Shown here piece by piece: positions 31,651 to 39,469 of a stretch of DNA of 44,957 nucleotides (position 1 is the first letter of the stretch; the number at the start of each line of letters is the position of its first letter). The notes under the pieces were generated by a model. The model did no database searches. It saw only the letters and a program-made list of their open reading frames with translations, and was not told where the DNA came from. The stretch comes from Actinoplanes utahensis. Its GTDB lineage: Bacteria; Actinomycetota; Actinomycetes; Mycobacteriales; Micromonosporaceae. Where the stretch lies: assembly GCF_016862455.1 (NCBI RefSeq), contig NZ_BOMZ01000054.1:1-44957 (forward strand), in the 5' to 3' direction. The translations under genes and the position numbers were made by a program.

Positions 31651-31704
31651 CCGGCTGAGCCGAACCGGCCGACCCGTCATCGTCACGCATCGATGGGGTC
31701 GATC

Positions 31705-33351
31705 ATGAATCTTGAGAATCTGCTGCACGACCGGCTCGCGCCCGCCCTGGAAGCGGTCGCCGGCCGGCCCGCCGACCCGGCCGTCCGGGCCTCCCCGCAC
31801 GCCGACTTCCAGTCCGGTGCGCCGCTCGCCCTGGCCCGGGAGCTGGGCCGGCCGCCACGGGAGATCGCCGCCGGCGTGGCCGCGACGGCGGACCTGTCCG
31901 GGATCGCGGAGATCGCCGTCTCCGGTCCGGGATTCCTCAACCTCACCGTCTCCGACGGCCTGATCACCGGAACCCTGGACCGGCTCGCCGGTGACGGCCG
32001 GCTCGGGGTCGACCCGGTCGCCGATCCGGCGCGGATCGTCATCGACTACTCCGGGCCGAACGTCGCCAAGGAGATGCATGTCGGCCACCTGCGGTCGACG
32101 ATCATCGGGGACGCGCTGGCCCGGATGCTGGAGTGGCTCGGGCACGACGTGGTCCGGGTGAATCACCTCGGCGACTGGGGCACCCCGTTCGGGATGCTGG
32201 TGGAGCACCTGATCGAGGAGGGCGGCGAGGGCGATCATTCACTCGCCGACCTGACCGCCTTCTATCAGGCCGCGCGGGCCAAGTTCGACGGCGACGACGA
32301 CTTCCGGACCCGGGCCCGGCTGCGGGTGGTGGCGCTGCAGTCCGGCGACCCGATGTCCCGGGCGATGTGGCGGAAACTCGTCGCGCTGTCCGAGCGGTAC
32401 TTCCTCGACGTCTACGCCAGGCTCGGGATCACCCTGGGGGCGCGGGACTTCGCGGGGGAGAGCCGGTACCGGGACGAGCTCGACGGCATCGTGACCGAGC
32501 TCGCGGAGAAGGGGCTGCTGGCCGAGAGCGACGGGGCGCTCTGCGCGTTCCCGGAGGGGTTCACCGGGCGGGACGGTGGCGCGCTGCCGTTGATCGTACG
32601 GAAGGCGGATGGGGGTTTCGGTTATGCCGCGACCGATCTCGCCGCCCTCCGGCACCGGGCCGGGAACCTCGGCGCGGACCGGCTGCTCTATGTCGTCGGC
32701 GCACCGCAGCGGACCCATTTCGCGCAGGTCTTCGCGGTCGCCCGGGCAGCCGGCTGGCTGCCGGAGCGGGTGAGCGCCGAGCACATCGGGTTCGGGTCGA
32801 TCCTGGGCGCCGACGGGAAGATGCTGAGGTCCCGGGCCGGCGACTCGGTCAAACTGGCCGGGCTGCTGGACGAGGCGGTCGCCCGGGCGTCGGCGCCGGA
32901 GATCGGCATCGGCGCGGTCAAGTACGCGGATCTCTCCGGCGATCGGCGGGGCGATTACGTCTTCGACGCCGACCGGATGCTCGCGACCACCGGCAACACC
33001 GGACCCTACCTGCAGATGACGTACGCCCGGACCTGCTCGATCGCCCGGAAGGCCACCGGTGGGCCCGGCCCGGTGCTCCTCACCGAACCGGCCGAGCGGG
33101 CCCTCGCCCTCGCGCTGCTCGGCTTCGAGCCCGCCGTCCGGGCCGCCGCCGGGGCCGCCGAACCGCACCGGCTGGCCGGTCATCTGTACGGCCTGGCGTC
33201 GGCGTTCTCCGCGTTCTACGAGCGGTGCCCGGTGCACCGGGCACCGGGCGACGAGGTGCGGGCGAGCCGGCTGCGGCTGACCGCGCTCACCGGGCGGACC
33301 CTCCACACCGGATTGTTTCTGCTGGGTATCGAGGCGCCCGAACAGATTTGA
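31705..33351 (+). CDS. argS: Arginyl-tRNA synthetase
   Basis: ATG 31705 (MNLENLLHDRLAPALEAV) has GGGG upstream; ATG 31693 adds four residues. The 548-residue class-I synthetase has the ArgRS N-terminal additional domain (about 1-85), the HIGH-type motif HVGH at 125-128 within SGPNVAKEMHVGHLRSTIIGD, and GDWGTPFGML. The KMSKS-equivalent loop GADGKMLRSRAGD and the helical anticodon-binding domain at the C-terminus (LLGIEAPEQI end) are also present. It charges tRNA-Arg. The sequence is of the E. coli-like ArgS type, so another argS may exist elsewhere in the genome. Expression is probably controlled by the Arg leader peptide and hairpins at 31564-31650. Confidence 0.95.
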   Translation: MNLENLLHDRLAPALEAVAGRPADPAVRASPHADFQSGAPLALARELGRPPREIAAGVAATADLSGIAEIAVSGPGFLNLTVSDGLITGTLDRLAGDGRLGVDPVADPARIVIDYSGPNVAKEMHVGHLRSTIIGDALARMLEWLGHDVVRVNHLGDWGTPFGMLVEHLIEEGGEGDHSLADLTAFYQAARAKFDGDDDFRTRARLRVVALQSGDPMSRAMWRKLVALSERYFLDVYARLGITLGARDFAGESRYRDELDGIVTELAEKGLLAESDGALCAFPEGFTGRDGGALPLIVRKADGGFGYAATDLAALRHRAGNLGADRLLYVVGAPQRTHFAQVFAVARAAGWLPERVSAEHIGFGSILGADGKMLRSRAGDSVKLAGLLDEAVARASAPEIGIGAVKYADLSGDRRGDYVFDADRMLATTGNTGPYLQMTYARTCSIARKATGGPGPVLLTEPAERALALALLGFEPAVRAAAGAAEPHRLAGHLYGLASAFSAFYERCPVHRAPGDEVRASRLRLTALTGRTLHTGLFLLGIEAPEQI

Positions 33352-33444
33352 TCATCGCGCAACACGCCATCGATCGACCGTTCCCTTATCGGCCGTTAGG
33401 GTGCTGGTTGCAGCGCTTCCTGATCTGATGCTGAGAGGTCCGCA

Positions 33445-35226
33445 ATGACCCTTCCCACCGGCGTATCGCGGCGCAGCGTCCTCGCCGCCTCCGCGGCCGG
33501 CGCCGCCGCGCCGTTCGTCGTCTCCGAGACGGCGCAGGCCGGCGGTCGCGCCCCGGAGAAGACCTACCGGCTCACCGTGCTGGGCACGTCCGACACCCAC
33601 GGCAACGTCTACAACTGGGACTACTACAAGGACGCCGAGTACGACGACAGCGCCCACAACGACATCGGCGTGGCCAAGCTGGCCGCGCTGGTGAACAGGC
33701 TGCGCGCCGAGGCGACCGGGCCGGTGCTGGTGCTGGACGCCGGCGACACGATCCAGGGCACCCCGCTCGCGACGTACTACGCCAAGCAGGAGCCGATCAC
33801 CTCGACCGGTGAGAAGCACCCGATGGCCCGCGCGATGAACGTGCTCCACTACGACGCCGTCACCCTCGGCAACCACGAGTTCAACTACGGGCTCCCGCTG
33901 CTGAACCTGTGGATCCGCCAGCTCGGCTTCCCGGCCCTCGCCGCGAACGCGATCAGCGTCAAGACGGGGAAGCCGGCGTTCACCCCGTACGTGATCAAGA
34001 AGGTGTCGGTGGGCCGCCACGCGCCCGCGCTGCGCGTCGGCATCCTGGGCCTCACCAACCCGGGCTCGGCGATCTGGGACAAGGCGAACGTCGAAGGGCG
34101 GATCGAGTTCACCGACATGATCGCCGCCGCCGCGAAGTGGGTGCCGATCATGCGGGCCCGCGGCGCCGACATCGTGCTGATCTCCGCGCACGGCGGTGAC
34201 AGCGGCACCTCCAGTTACGGCCCGGAGCTGCCGAACGAGAACCCGACCGCCCTGATCGCCGAGCAGGTGCCCGGCATCGACGCGATCCTGTTCGGCCATG
34301 CCCACCGCGAGGTGCCGCAGCGGTTCGTCACCAACCAGGCCACCGGCGAGCAGGTGCTGCTCTCCGAGCCGTCGAAGTGGGGCCAGCGGCTCACGAGGAT
34401 GGACTTCGACATCACCCGCGTCAAGGGCCGGTGGAAGATCACCGGCAAGGCGGCGGCCTCGCTGAACACCAACACGGTCGAGGCCGACCCCAAGGTCCTC
34501 GCGGTGGTGCGCAAGCAGCACGAGAAGACCGTGGCGTACGTCAATCAGGTCGTCGCCGCCTCGACCGTGGAGCTGTCCGCCGCAGCCAGCCGCTACCGGG
34601 ACACCCCGATCCTGGACTACATCAACAAGGTGCAGACCGACACCGTCACGGCGGCGCTGGCCGGCTCGGAGTACGCCGCCCTGCCCGTCCTGTCGATCGC
34701 GGCGCCGTTCAGCCGGACCGCGGTGTTCCCGCGAGGCGACGTGAAGATCAAGGACGTCGCGGGGCTCTACATCTACGACAACACCCTGGAAGCGGTCGTG
34801 CTGACCGGCGCCGAGGTGAAGGCGTACCTGGAGCACTCGGCGCGGTATTTCGTCACGCACGCCGCCGGCGCCCCGGTCGACCCGGAGACGATCAGCGACC
34901 CGGCGGTGCCGGACTACAACTACGACGTGTTCTCCGGCGTCGACTACGACATCGACATCAGCAAGCCGGTCGGCAGCCGGATCACCCGCCTGCAGATCGA
35001 CGGGGCCGACGTGGCCGCCGACGCCCGCTTCGTGGTGGCGGTGAACAACTACCGGCGGTCCGGCGGTGGCAGCTTCCCCGGCATCGTGAAGACCCAGGTC
35101 TACAACGCCCAGCAGGAGATCCGCCAGCTCCTGATCGACTGGGCGCAGGCCAAGGGCCGGATCGATCCGGCCGACTTCGCGGTGCCGAACTGGCGGCTCG
35201 TCCGCGCGGGCGTGCCGGTCTTCTGA
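33445..35226 (+). CDS. Tat-exported 5'-nucleotidase / 2',3'-cyclic-nucleotide phosphodiesterase
   Basis: The N-terminus MTLPTGVSRRSVLAASAAG carries a twin-Arg signal (RRSVLAA). The calcineurin-like domain has the metal-binding motifs LGTSDTHGN, DAGDTIQG, GNHEFNYG, LISAHGG and FGHAHREV. The second half is a 5'-nucleotidase C-terminal domain with the substrate-stacking region (about residues 370-560, NYDVFSGVDYDID). It releases nucleosides and phosphate from extracellular nucleotides. The 593-residue length is normal. AGAGGT precedes the ATG and a perfect 12-bp hairpin follows the stop. Confidence 0.92.
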   Translation: MTLPTGVSRRSVLAASAAGAAAPFVVSETAQAGGRAPEKTYRLTVLGTSDTHGNVYNWDYYKDAEYDDSAHNDIGVAKLAALVNRLRAEATGPVLVLDAGDTIQGTPLATYYAKQEPITSTGEKHPMARAMNVLHYDAVTLGNHEFNYGLPLLNLWIRQLGFPALAANAISVKTGKPAFTPYVIKKVSVGRHAPALRVGILGLTNPGSAIWDKANVEGRIEFTDMIAAAAKWVPIMRARGADIVLISAHGGDSGTSSYGPELPNENPTALIAEQVPGIDAILFGHAHREVPQRFVTNQATGEQVLLSEPSKWGQRLTRMDFDITRVKGRWKITGKAAASLNTNTVEADPKVLAVVRKQHEKTVAYVNQVVAASTVELSAAASRYRDTPILDYINKVQTDTVTAALAGSEYAALPVLSIAAPFSRTAVFPRGDVKIKDVAGLYIYDNTLEAVVLTGAEVKAYLEHSARYFVTHAAGAPVDPETISDPAVPDYNYDVFSGVDYDIDISKPVGSRITRLQIDGADVAADARFVVAVNNYRRSGGGSFPGIVKTQVYNAQQEIRQLLIDWAQAKGRIDPADFAVPNWRLVRAGVPVF

Positions 35227-35232
35227 CAGGTG

Positions 35233-35260
35233 ACGGGCCGGTTCGGTGGAACCGGCCCGT
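35233..35260. terminator. Hairpin between converging genes
   Basis: ACGGGCCGGTTC (35233-35244) and GAACCGGCCCGT (35249-35260) form a perfect 12-bp stem with loop GGTG, then TCT. The converging gene stops at 35263. Confidence 0.88.
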
Positions 35261-35262
35261 TC

Positions 35263-35898
35263 TCAGTTCCGCTCCTGCCAGTTGCCCTCGCCGTCGGCCT
35301 CCACGTACTTGCCACTGCTCGTGCCGGTGGCCCGCTGGAAGGTGCACAGGTAGGTGCGCAGCCCGTCGGCGTTCCGGTCGTCCTCGGCCTGACAGGAGAC
35401 GCTCGTCACCGCGCCGAGCGACTTCGTGATCCGGGCGTCGCCGAGCAGAGTGTCCTGCAACGCCGCGGTGATCTTGTCCTCCTGGCGATCCTGGTACAGC
35501 GGGATCACGACGTTGAAGGTCAGGATCGACCAGAACGCCGCCCCGGCCAGCAGGGTCGCCCCGAAAGCGGTCCAGTACGGCTCCCGCCGCCTGCCGTAAT
35601 GCCTGGCGAGCGCGGCCCGCCGCAACGCGGAGATCACCCCGAGCGCGCTGAGGAAGAACGTCCAGACCACCACCGGGCGCCAGGACGGCGCCTCCGGCCG
35701 GCCGGCCGCGTGCACCTCGCCCGGGAACCGGACGAGCAGCTGGCCGTGCTTGTAGTCGGGGGAGCCGTACGCCGGCACCGTCCCGCCGAACAGCGGGGCG
35801 GCGGTCTGCGGAACCGGCGGTGGGCCGGTGTCCACCGTGCTCGCCCATGGCGGCGCCGTCGGGTAGTGCCCCGGCTCCTGCGGAGTCTGGACTGTCAT
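35263..35898 (-). CDS. Two-helix membrane protein of unknown function
   Basis: The 211-residue protein (MTVQTPQEPGHYPTAPPWAS) has a Pro-rich cytoplasmic start. Two helices follow (about 75-95, VVVWTFFLSALGVISAL, and 110-133, AFGATLLAGAAFWSILTFNV), then an extracytoplasmic C-terminal domain with two Cys residues (SVSCQAEDD and TYLCTFQ) likely joined by a disulphide. Such proteins are common in Micromonosporaceae, but I do not recognise a named family. It precedes a convergent terminator and lies 86 bp from the end of the kinase gene on the same strand, so co-transcription with the kinase is possible. Confidence 0.7.
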   Translation of the reverse strand: MTVQTPQEPGHYPTAPPWASTVDTGPPPVPQTAAPLFGGTVPAYGSPDYKHGQLLVRFPGEVHAAGRPEAPSWRPVVVWTFFLSALGVISALRRAALARHYGRRREPYWTAFGATLLAGAAFWSILTFNVVIPLYQDRQEDKITAALQDTLLGDARITKSLGAVTSVSCQAEDDRNADGLRTYLCTFQRATGTSSGKYVEADGEGNWQERN

Positions 35899-35984
35899 CG
35901 TGGTGCGACCCTCTTCCCGGCTGCTCGCTCCGTGCCGCCGGGACCATCGGCCGCGCCGCGGCCGAGTTGAGGATTAGTTGTATT

Positions 35985-37463
35985 TCAGGTGCCGGCCCCG
36001 GTGCCACCCTGACCCGGATCGGTCGTGGGGGTGGTCGGCGGGGTCGTCGTGGGCGTCGGCTCCTTCGGCGGCTCCGGCTCGTCGTCCGTCTCCGACGGCG
36101 TCGGCGAGGCGCTCGACGTGGACGGGGTGGCCGACGACGGGGTCGCCGACGGCGACTTCGACGTGGCCGACGGTCTCGCCGACGGCTTCGTCGTCCGGAC
36201 GGGGGCGGTCGTCTCGGCGGTGGTCTCCTCCTCGCTCGGGGAGGAGCCCACGCTGGGCGTCTCGGCCGGGGCTGGGGCGACCGACTGGGTCGGCGTGATC
36301 TTGCCCGGGTTGGCCTCGGCCGGTTCGTCCTCTTTCTGCAGGGCGAAGGCCACACCGAGACCGCCGGCCAGCAGGAAGAGCCCCAGGATCGCGAACATCA
36401 GGACGCGCTGGCCCGGCGACTGGCCCGGCTTCGACGCGACCGCACCGCGCGGGGCCGGCATCGGCGCCGGCATCGGCATCGGGCGGGGGACCGCCGGGCT
36501 GATCGGCGCGGTCGCGCTCTGGCTCAGCGGGTACTGCCCACTCGGGTACTGGGTCGTCGGGTACTGCCCGGTGGTGGGGCGGGCCGGGCTGACCGGGGCG
36601 ACCAGGGACGTGCCGGTCAGCCGTTTCCAGTCGATCGGGCCGGCCACCGCGAACGCGGCCTGGGCGAACTCCTCGGCGCTCTGGAACCGGTCGGACGGCT
36701 GTTTCGCCATCGCCCGGGCGATCAGCTCGCGCACCTCGTAGGGCACGTGGGCGGGCAGCGGGTCCGGCTCGTCCTCCAGGTGACGCAGCGCCACCTGGAG
36801 TGCGTTGTCCCCGTCGAAGGGCGGGCGGCCGGCGATGCAGTGGTAGGCCACCGCGCCGAGCGCGTAGATGTCGGTGGCCGGCGTCAGGTTGCCCTTGGCG
36901 ACCTGCTCGGGGGCCATGTAGAGGGCGGTGCCGACGATCGCGTTGAGGCCGGTGACGCTCGTCATCGCGGTGGACCGGGCCACCCCGAAGTCGACCAGGA
37001 TCACCGCGCCGGTCGGCTTGACGATCAGGTTGCCGGGCTTGACGTCGCGGTGGACGATCCCGTTCTCGTGGGCGGCGTGCAGCGCGTCGGCGGCCTGCGC
37101 GACGATCGCCATCGTCTCCGGGACGCCGAGCGGGCCCTCCTTGACCCGGCTGGAGAGCGGGTCGCCCTCCACGAAGGCCATCACCAGATAGGCGACCTTC
37201 TCCGGGCCCTCGTAGTCGCCGTCGCTGGCGTAGTCGTAGACCTCGACGACGCCCGGGTGCCGGAAGGCGGCCATCATCCGGGCCTCACCGTAGAACCGCG
37301 CGGCGAACTCGGGGTCCTCCAGCATCGCGGTCCGCAGGACCTTCACGGCGACGGTGCGGCCGAGCACGACGTCGGTGCCGCGCCAGACGTCACCCATCCC
37401 GCCGGTGGCGACGCGCTCGTCCAACCGGTAGCGGTTGTCCAGGACGTTCCCCGCACTGAGCAC
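35985..37463 (-). CDS. Membrane-anchored Ser/Thr protein kinase (PknB type)
   Basis: GTG 37463 starts a 492-residue protein. The kinase domain (about 10-285) is complete: Gly-rich loop ATGGMGDVW, Lys41 in VAVKVL, HRDVKPGN at 138-145, DFG at 158-160 and the activation segment ending in GTALYMAPEQ. A Pro/Gln/Tyr-rich juxtamembrane linker (about 290-350) precedes one helix (about 360-382, VLMFAILGLFLLAGGLGVAFAL). The outer tail is Ser/Thr/Pro-rich and disordered, with no PASTA repeats, so its signal is unlike PknB's. It phosphorylates proteins in signalling of growth or stress. No cognate PP2C phosphatase is adjacent. Confidence 0.93.
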   Translation of the reverse strand: MLSAGNVLDNRYRLDERVATGGMGDVWRGTDVVLGRTVAVKVLRTAMLEDPEFAARFYGEARMMAAFRHPGVVEVYDYASDGDYEGPEKVAYLVMAFVEGDPLSSRVKEGPLGVPETMAIVAQAADALHAAHENGIVHRDVKPGNLIVKPTGAVILVDFGVARSTAMTSVTGLNAIVGTALYMAPEQVAKGNLTPATDIYALGAVAYHCIAGRPPFDGDNALQVALRHLEDEPDPLPAHVPYEVRELIARAMAKQPSDRFQSAEEFAQAAFAVAGPIDWKRLTGTSLVAPVSPARPTTGQYPTTQYPSGQYPLSQSATAPISPAVPRPMPMPAPMPAPRGAVASKPGQSPGQRVLMFAILGLFLLAGGLGVAFALQKEDEPAEANPGKITPTQSVAPAPAETPSVGSSPSEEETTAETTAPVRTTKPSARPSATSKSPSATPSSATPSTSSASPTPSETDDEPEPPKEPTPTTTPPTTPTTDPGQGGTGAGT

Positions 37464-37572
37464 CAGCGGACCTTATCTGTCGAGGCTGAATCTTCTGCGA
37501 ATGCCGCTCAACTGTACAGATCGTCCGGGCGCAGCGGGAGCCAGCAATCGGTGCCGGGCCGACCCCGGTGGG

Positions 37573-37953
37573 TCAGTGACCGTCGTACGTGGGGGTGACC
37601 ACGACCGCCGTCTCGGCCAGTTCGATCTCCTCGTTCTCCGCCTGCCGTTCGAGCGCCGCGCGAGCGCTGCTCGCCGCTGCCCAGCCCGCGGCGACACCGG
37701 CCAGGCCGACGACGAGGATCAATCCCCAGGGGCGGCGCGGACGCCGTCCGGCCAGCGCGTCGGCGGCCGCGTTGGCGCGCGAGCGGGCCTCGTGCGTGAC
37801 GGAGGTCACCCGATCTCCGGCGGTGCCGGCCAGCTTCCGGCTCGTGCGCCCGGCCTTTCCGGCGGCCTTCCCGGCGCTGTCGCCGGCCGTGGCCCAGGCG
37901 TGAGAGAGCTGCTCCCATGCCTCCTCGGCGGCCCGGTTCCTGTTCGCGAACAT
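37573..37953 (-). CDS. Small single-helix membrane protein (YtxH/DUF883-like)
   Basis: ATG 37953 (MFANRNRAAEEAWEQ) lies 8 nt after GGAGG and gives 126 residues; GTG 37962 is less well placed. An amphipathic helical region rich in Ala, Gly, Lys and Arg (about 15-75, AGKAAGKAGRTSRKLAGTAGDRV) precedes one membrane helix (about 77-97, WGLILVVGLAGVAAGWAAA) and a short acidic tail. This architecture matches YtxH/ElaB-type envelope proteins that bind the membrane under stress, without clear homology by eye. A 17-bp palindrome (37977-37993) lies 24 bp upstream of the start. Confidence 0.7.
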   Translation of the reverse strand: MFANRNRAAEEAWEQLSHAWATAGDSAGKAAGKAGRTSRKLAGTAGDRVTSVTHEARSRANAAADALAGRRPRRPWGLILVVGLAGVAAGWAAASSARAALERQAENEEIELAETAVVVTPTYDGH

Positions 37954-37976
37954 CGTCTGCACCTCCAGCGGTCGTT

Positions 37977-37993
37977 CCGGGCACAGTGCCCGG
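37977..37993. promoter_or_regulatory. 17-bp palindrome near the small membrane-protein start
   Basis: CCGGGCAC-A-GTGCCCGG is a perfect inverted repeat with a single central base, between the ribosome-binding site of the minus-strand gene and its likely promoter. Binding site or leader hairpin are both possible. Confidence 0.45.
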
Positions 37994-38101
37994 AGCGGGC
38001 GATCACAAAACGTCCGGTGTGGACGTCATCACGGTTCCAAAACGATTTGACCCCACGCAGTAGTGTTGACCCGGCTCACACGAGCCACTCAGGTGCCTAA
38101 C

Positions 38102-38141
38102 AGGTTCGGGGCCTAACCTTTCGGCCAGTTTCACCGAACCT
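38102..38141 (+). promoter_or_regulatory. Inverted repeat in the region before the STAS gene
   Basis: AGGTTCGG (38102-38109) and CCGAACCT (38134-38141) are perfect 8-bp arms 24 bp apart, in an AT-richer segment with TTGACC at 38066. It may be the folded 5' region or an operator of the downstream gene; no firm promoter call is possible. Confidence 0.35.
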
Positions 38142-38242
38142 TTCCAGGGTAGTCGCTGCCGCTCAGTCCGAGTCCGGCAGGCTGGCCGCTCTCGTGAGAA
38201 GCAACAGCGCCCGGACCTGCCGGGTGGGTGGAGGGAAGAGGC

Positions 38243-38584
38243 GTGACGCTGTCGATAACGACGTCGACGCTGGCCGACGGAGCGGTGGAGGTCTCACCGC
38301 GCGGCGAGATCGATGTCGAGAACGCGTACGAGATCCGTGAGGCCGTGGCGGCGCAGCTGTCGGCCGGCTGCCCCGTCCGGATCGAGCTCAACATGCGACA
38401 CGTGACCTTCATCGACTCGGTCGGCATCAGCGCCCTGGTGGCGGCCTTCCAGTTGGCCGGGGTGAGCGGTGTCAAACTGGTCGTCACCCGGCCCAGCCGG
38501 TTCGCCCACCGTCAGCTCTGGGTCACCGGTCTGCTCGGCCTCTTCGGCAACCCACAGCCGTTCGAGGAGTCCGTCACCGCCTGA
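38243..38584 (+). CDS. STAS-domain anti-sigma-factor antagonist
   Basis: GTG 38243 follows GGAGGGAAGAGGC and gives 113 residues (VTLSITTSTLADGAVEVSPRGEIDVENAYE). The STAS fold is complete, and the phosphorylation loop reads VTFIDSVGISALVAA with the acceptor Ser at residue 59. Such proteins release a sigma factor by binding its anti-sigma kinase when unphosphorylated. No anti-sigma kinase or sigma factor is adjacent, so its partner is elsewhere. The converging surE gene follows with a shared hairpin. Confidence 0.85.
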   Translation: MTLSITTSTLADGAVEVSPRGEIDVENAYEIREAVAAQLSAGCPVRIELNMRHVTFIDSVGISALVAAFQLAGVSGVKLVVTRPSRFAHRQLWVTGLLGLFGNPQPFEESVTA

Positions 38585-38591
38585 CCGTCAT

Positions 38592-38615
38592 CCCCTCGTC
38601 TTTTAGAACGAGGGG
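38592..38615. terminator. Bidirectional hairpin over the surE stop
   Basis: CCCCTCGT (38592-38599) pairs with ACGAGGGG (38608-38615) around an 8-nt T-rich loop. The surE stop codon (TAA, 38603-38605) lies in the loop. It separates converging genes. Confidence 0.65.
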
Positions 38616-39469
38616 GTCTGCACCCGCACCGCTTCCACGTTGATCCGGACCGCCGTGTCCTCGTGCGGTGCGCGGATCGGTGTGACCACGGCGAAGTTCT
38701 CGGCGAGCGCGGCCAGGTCGGTCTCCGGCTCCAGGGTCTCCTCGGCCGCCTGCACGGCGGTCCGGACATATCCGTCACCGGCCTCGGCGATGCTCATCTG
38801 CACCTGGCCGAACCGGGCCAGGGACGCCTGGCGCAGCCCCCGGATGCCGTCCACGTGCAGGTCCGGCACGTTCAAGTTGAGGACCGTCCCGGGCGGGGTG
38901 TGCATCAACGAGGGCAGCAGCCGGACCGCGAGCTCGGCCCCGCTGATCCAGTGATGCTGCTCGTCGTCGATCTTGTCGAGGGCCGCGATGGCGGCGCCCC
39001 CGCTGGCCGCGCTGGCCGCGGCCGGGGTGAGCACGTCGAGCGAGACCGCCAGGCCGTGCAGGCCGGCGTGCGCCGCGGTCAGGCAGGCCCCGACGGTGCC
39101 GGAGTGCACCACGGCGGCGCCCGCGTTGGCACCCCGGTTGATGCCGGAGAGCACCACGTCCGGCCCCGGGCCGAACGCGTCGCGCAGCGCGAGCAGGACG
39201 ATGTAGGCGGGGGAGGCGGCCACGCCGAAGGTCGGGATGCCGCGGCAGCCGGCGAGCTCCCGCGGCTCCGAGACGATCTTGCCGTCCTGGACGACCGCGG
39301 TCATCGACGCGCTGGCGCCGCTCGACTCGCTCAGCGGAGCGGCCACCACCACGTCGTACCCGGCGTGCGCCACGGTCCGGGCCAGCCAGCGGATGCCGGG
39401 GGATTCGATGCCGTCGTCATTGGTGATGAGGATGCGCATTCGGGGATGATTGCCCGTTGCAGAGGTCAT
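38603..39469 (-). CDS. surE: 5'/3'-nucleotidase SurE
   Basis: ATG 39469 overlaps the stop of the upstream kinase gene (ATGA); the internal ATG at 39439 (MRILITNDDGI) is the classical family start. The SurE signatures are present: ITNDDGIESPGI with metal-binding Asp-Asp, APLSESSGASAS and VLSGINRGANAG. The enzyme removes phosphate from nucleoside monophosphates and is linked to stationary-phase survival. The 288-residue protein is slightly longer than usual. Coupling to a PfkB sugar/nucleoside kinase suggests balanced phosphorylation and dephosphorylation of one substrate pool. Confidence 0.92.
   Translation of the reverse strand: MTSATGNHPRMRILITNDDGIESPGIRWLARTVAHAGYDVVVAAPLSESSGASASMTAVVQDGKIVSEPRELAGCRGIPTFGVAASPAYIVLLALRDAFGPGPDVVLSGINRGANAGAAVVHSGTVGACLTAAHAGLHGLAVSLDVLTPAAASAASGGAAIAALDKIDDEQHHWISGAELAVRLLPSLMHTPPGTVLNLNVPDLHVDGIRGLRQASLARFGQVQMSIAEAGDGYVRTAVQAAEETLEPETDLAALAENFAVVTPIRAPHEDTAVRINVEAVRVQTPSF

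Noticed and set aside
33352..33444. Terminator after argS
   Set aside because: No stable hairpin was found in the 93 bp before the next gene; read-through into the nucleotidase gene is possible.
35834..37571. Long overlapping plus-strand frames antisense to the Ser/Thr kinase
   Set aside because: They are shadows of GC-biased codons; their translations are Arg/Gly/Pro-rich with no domain, while the opposite strand encodes a complete kinase.
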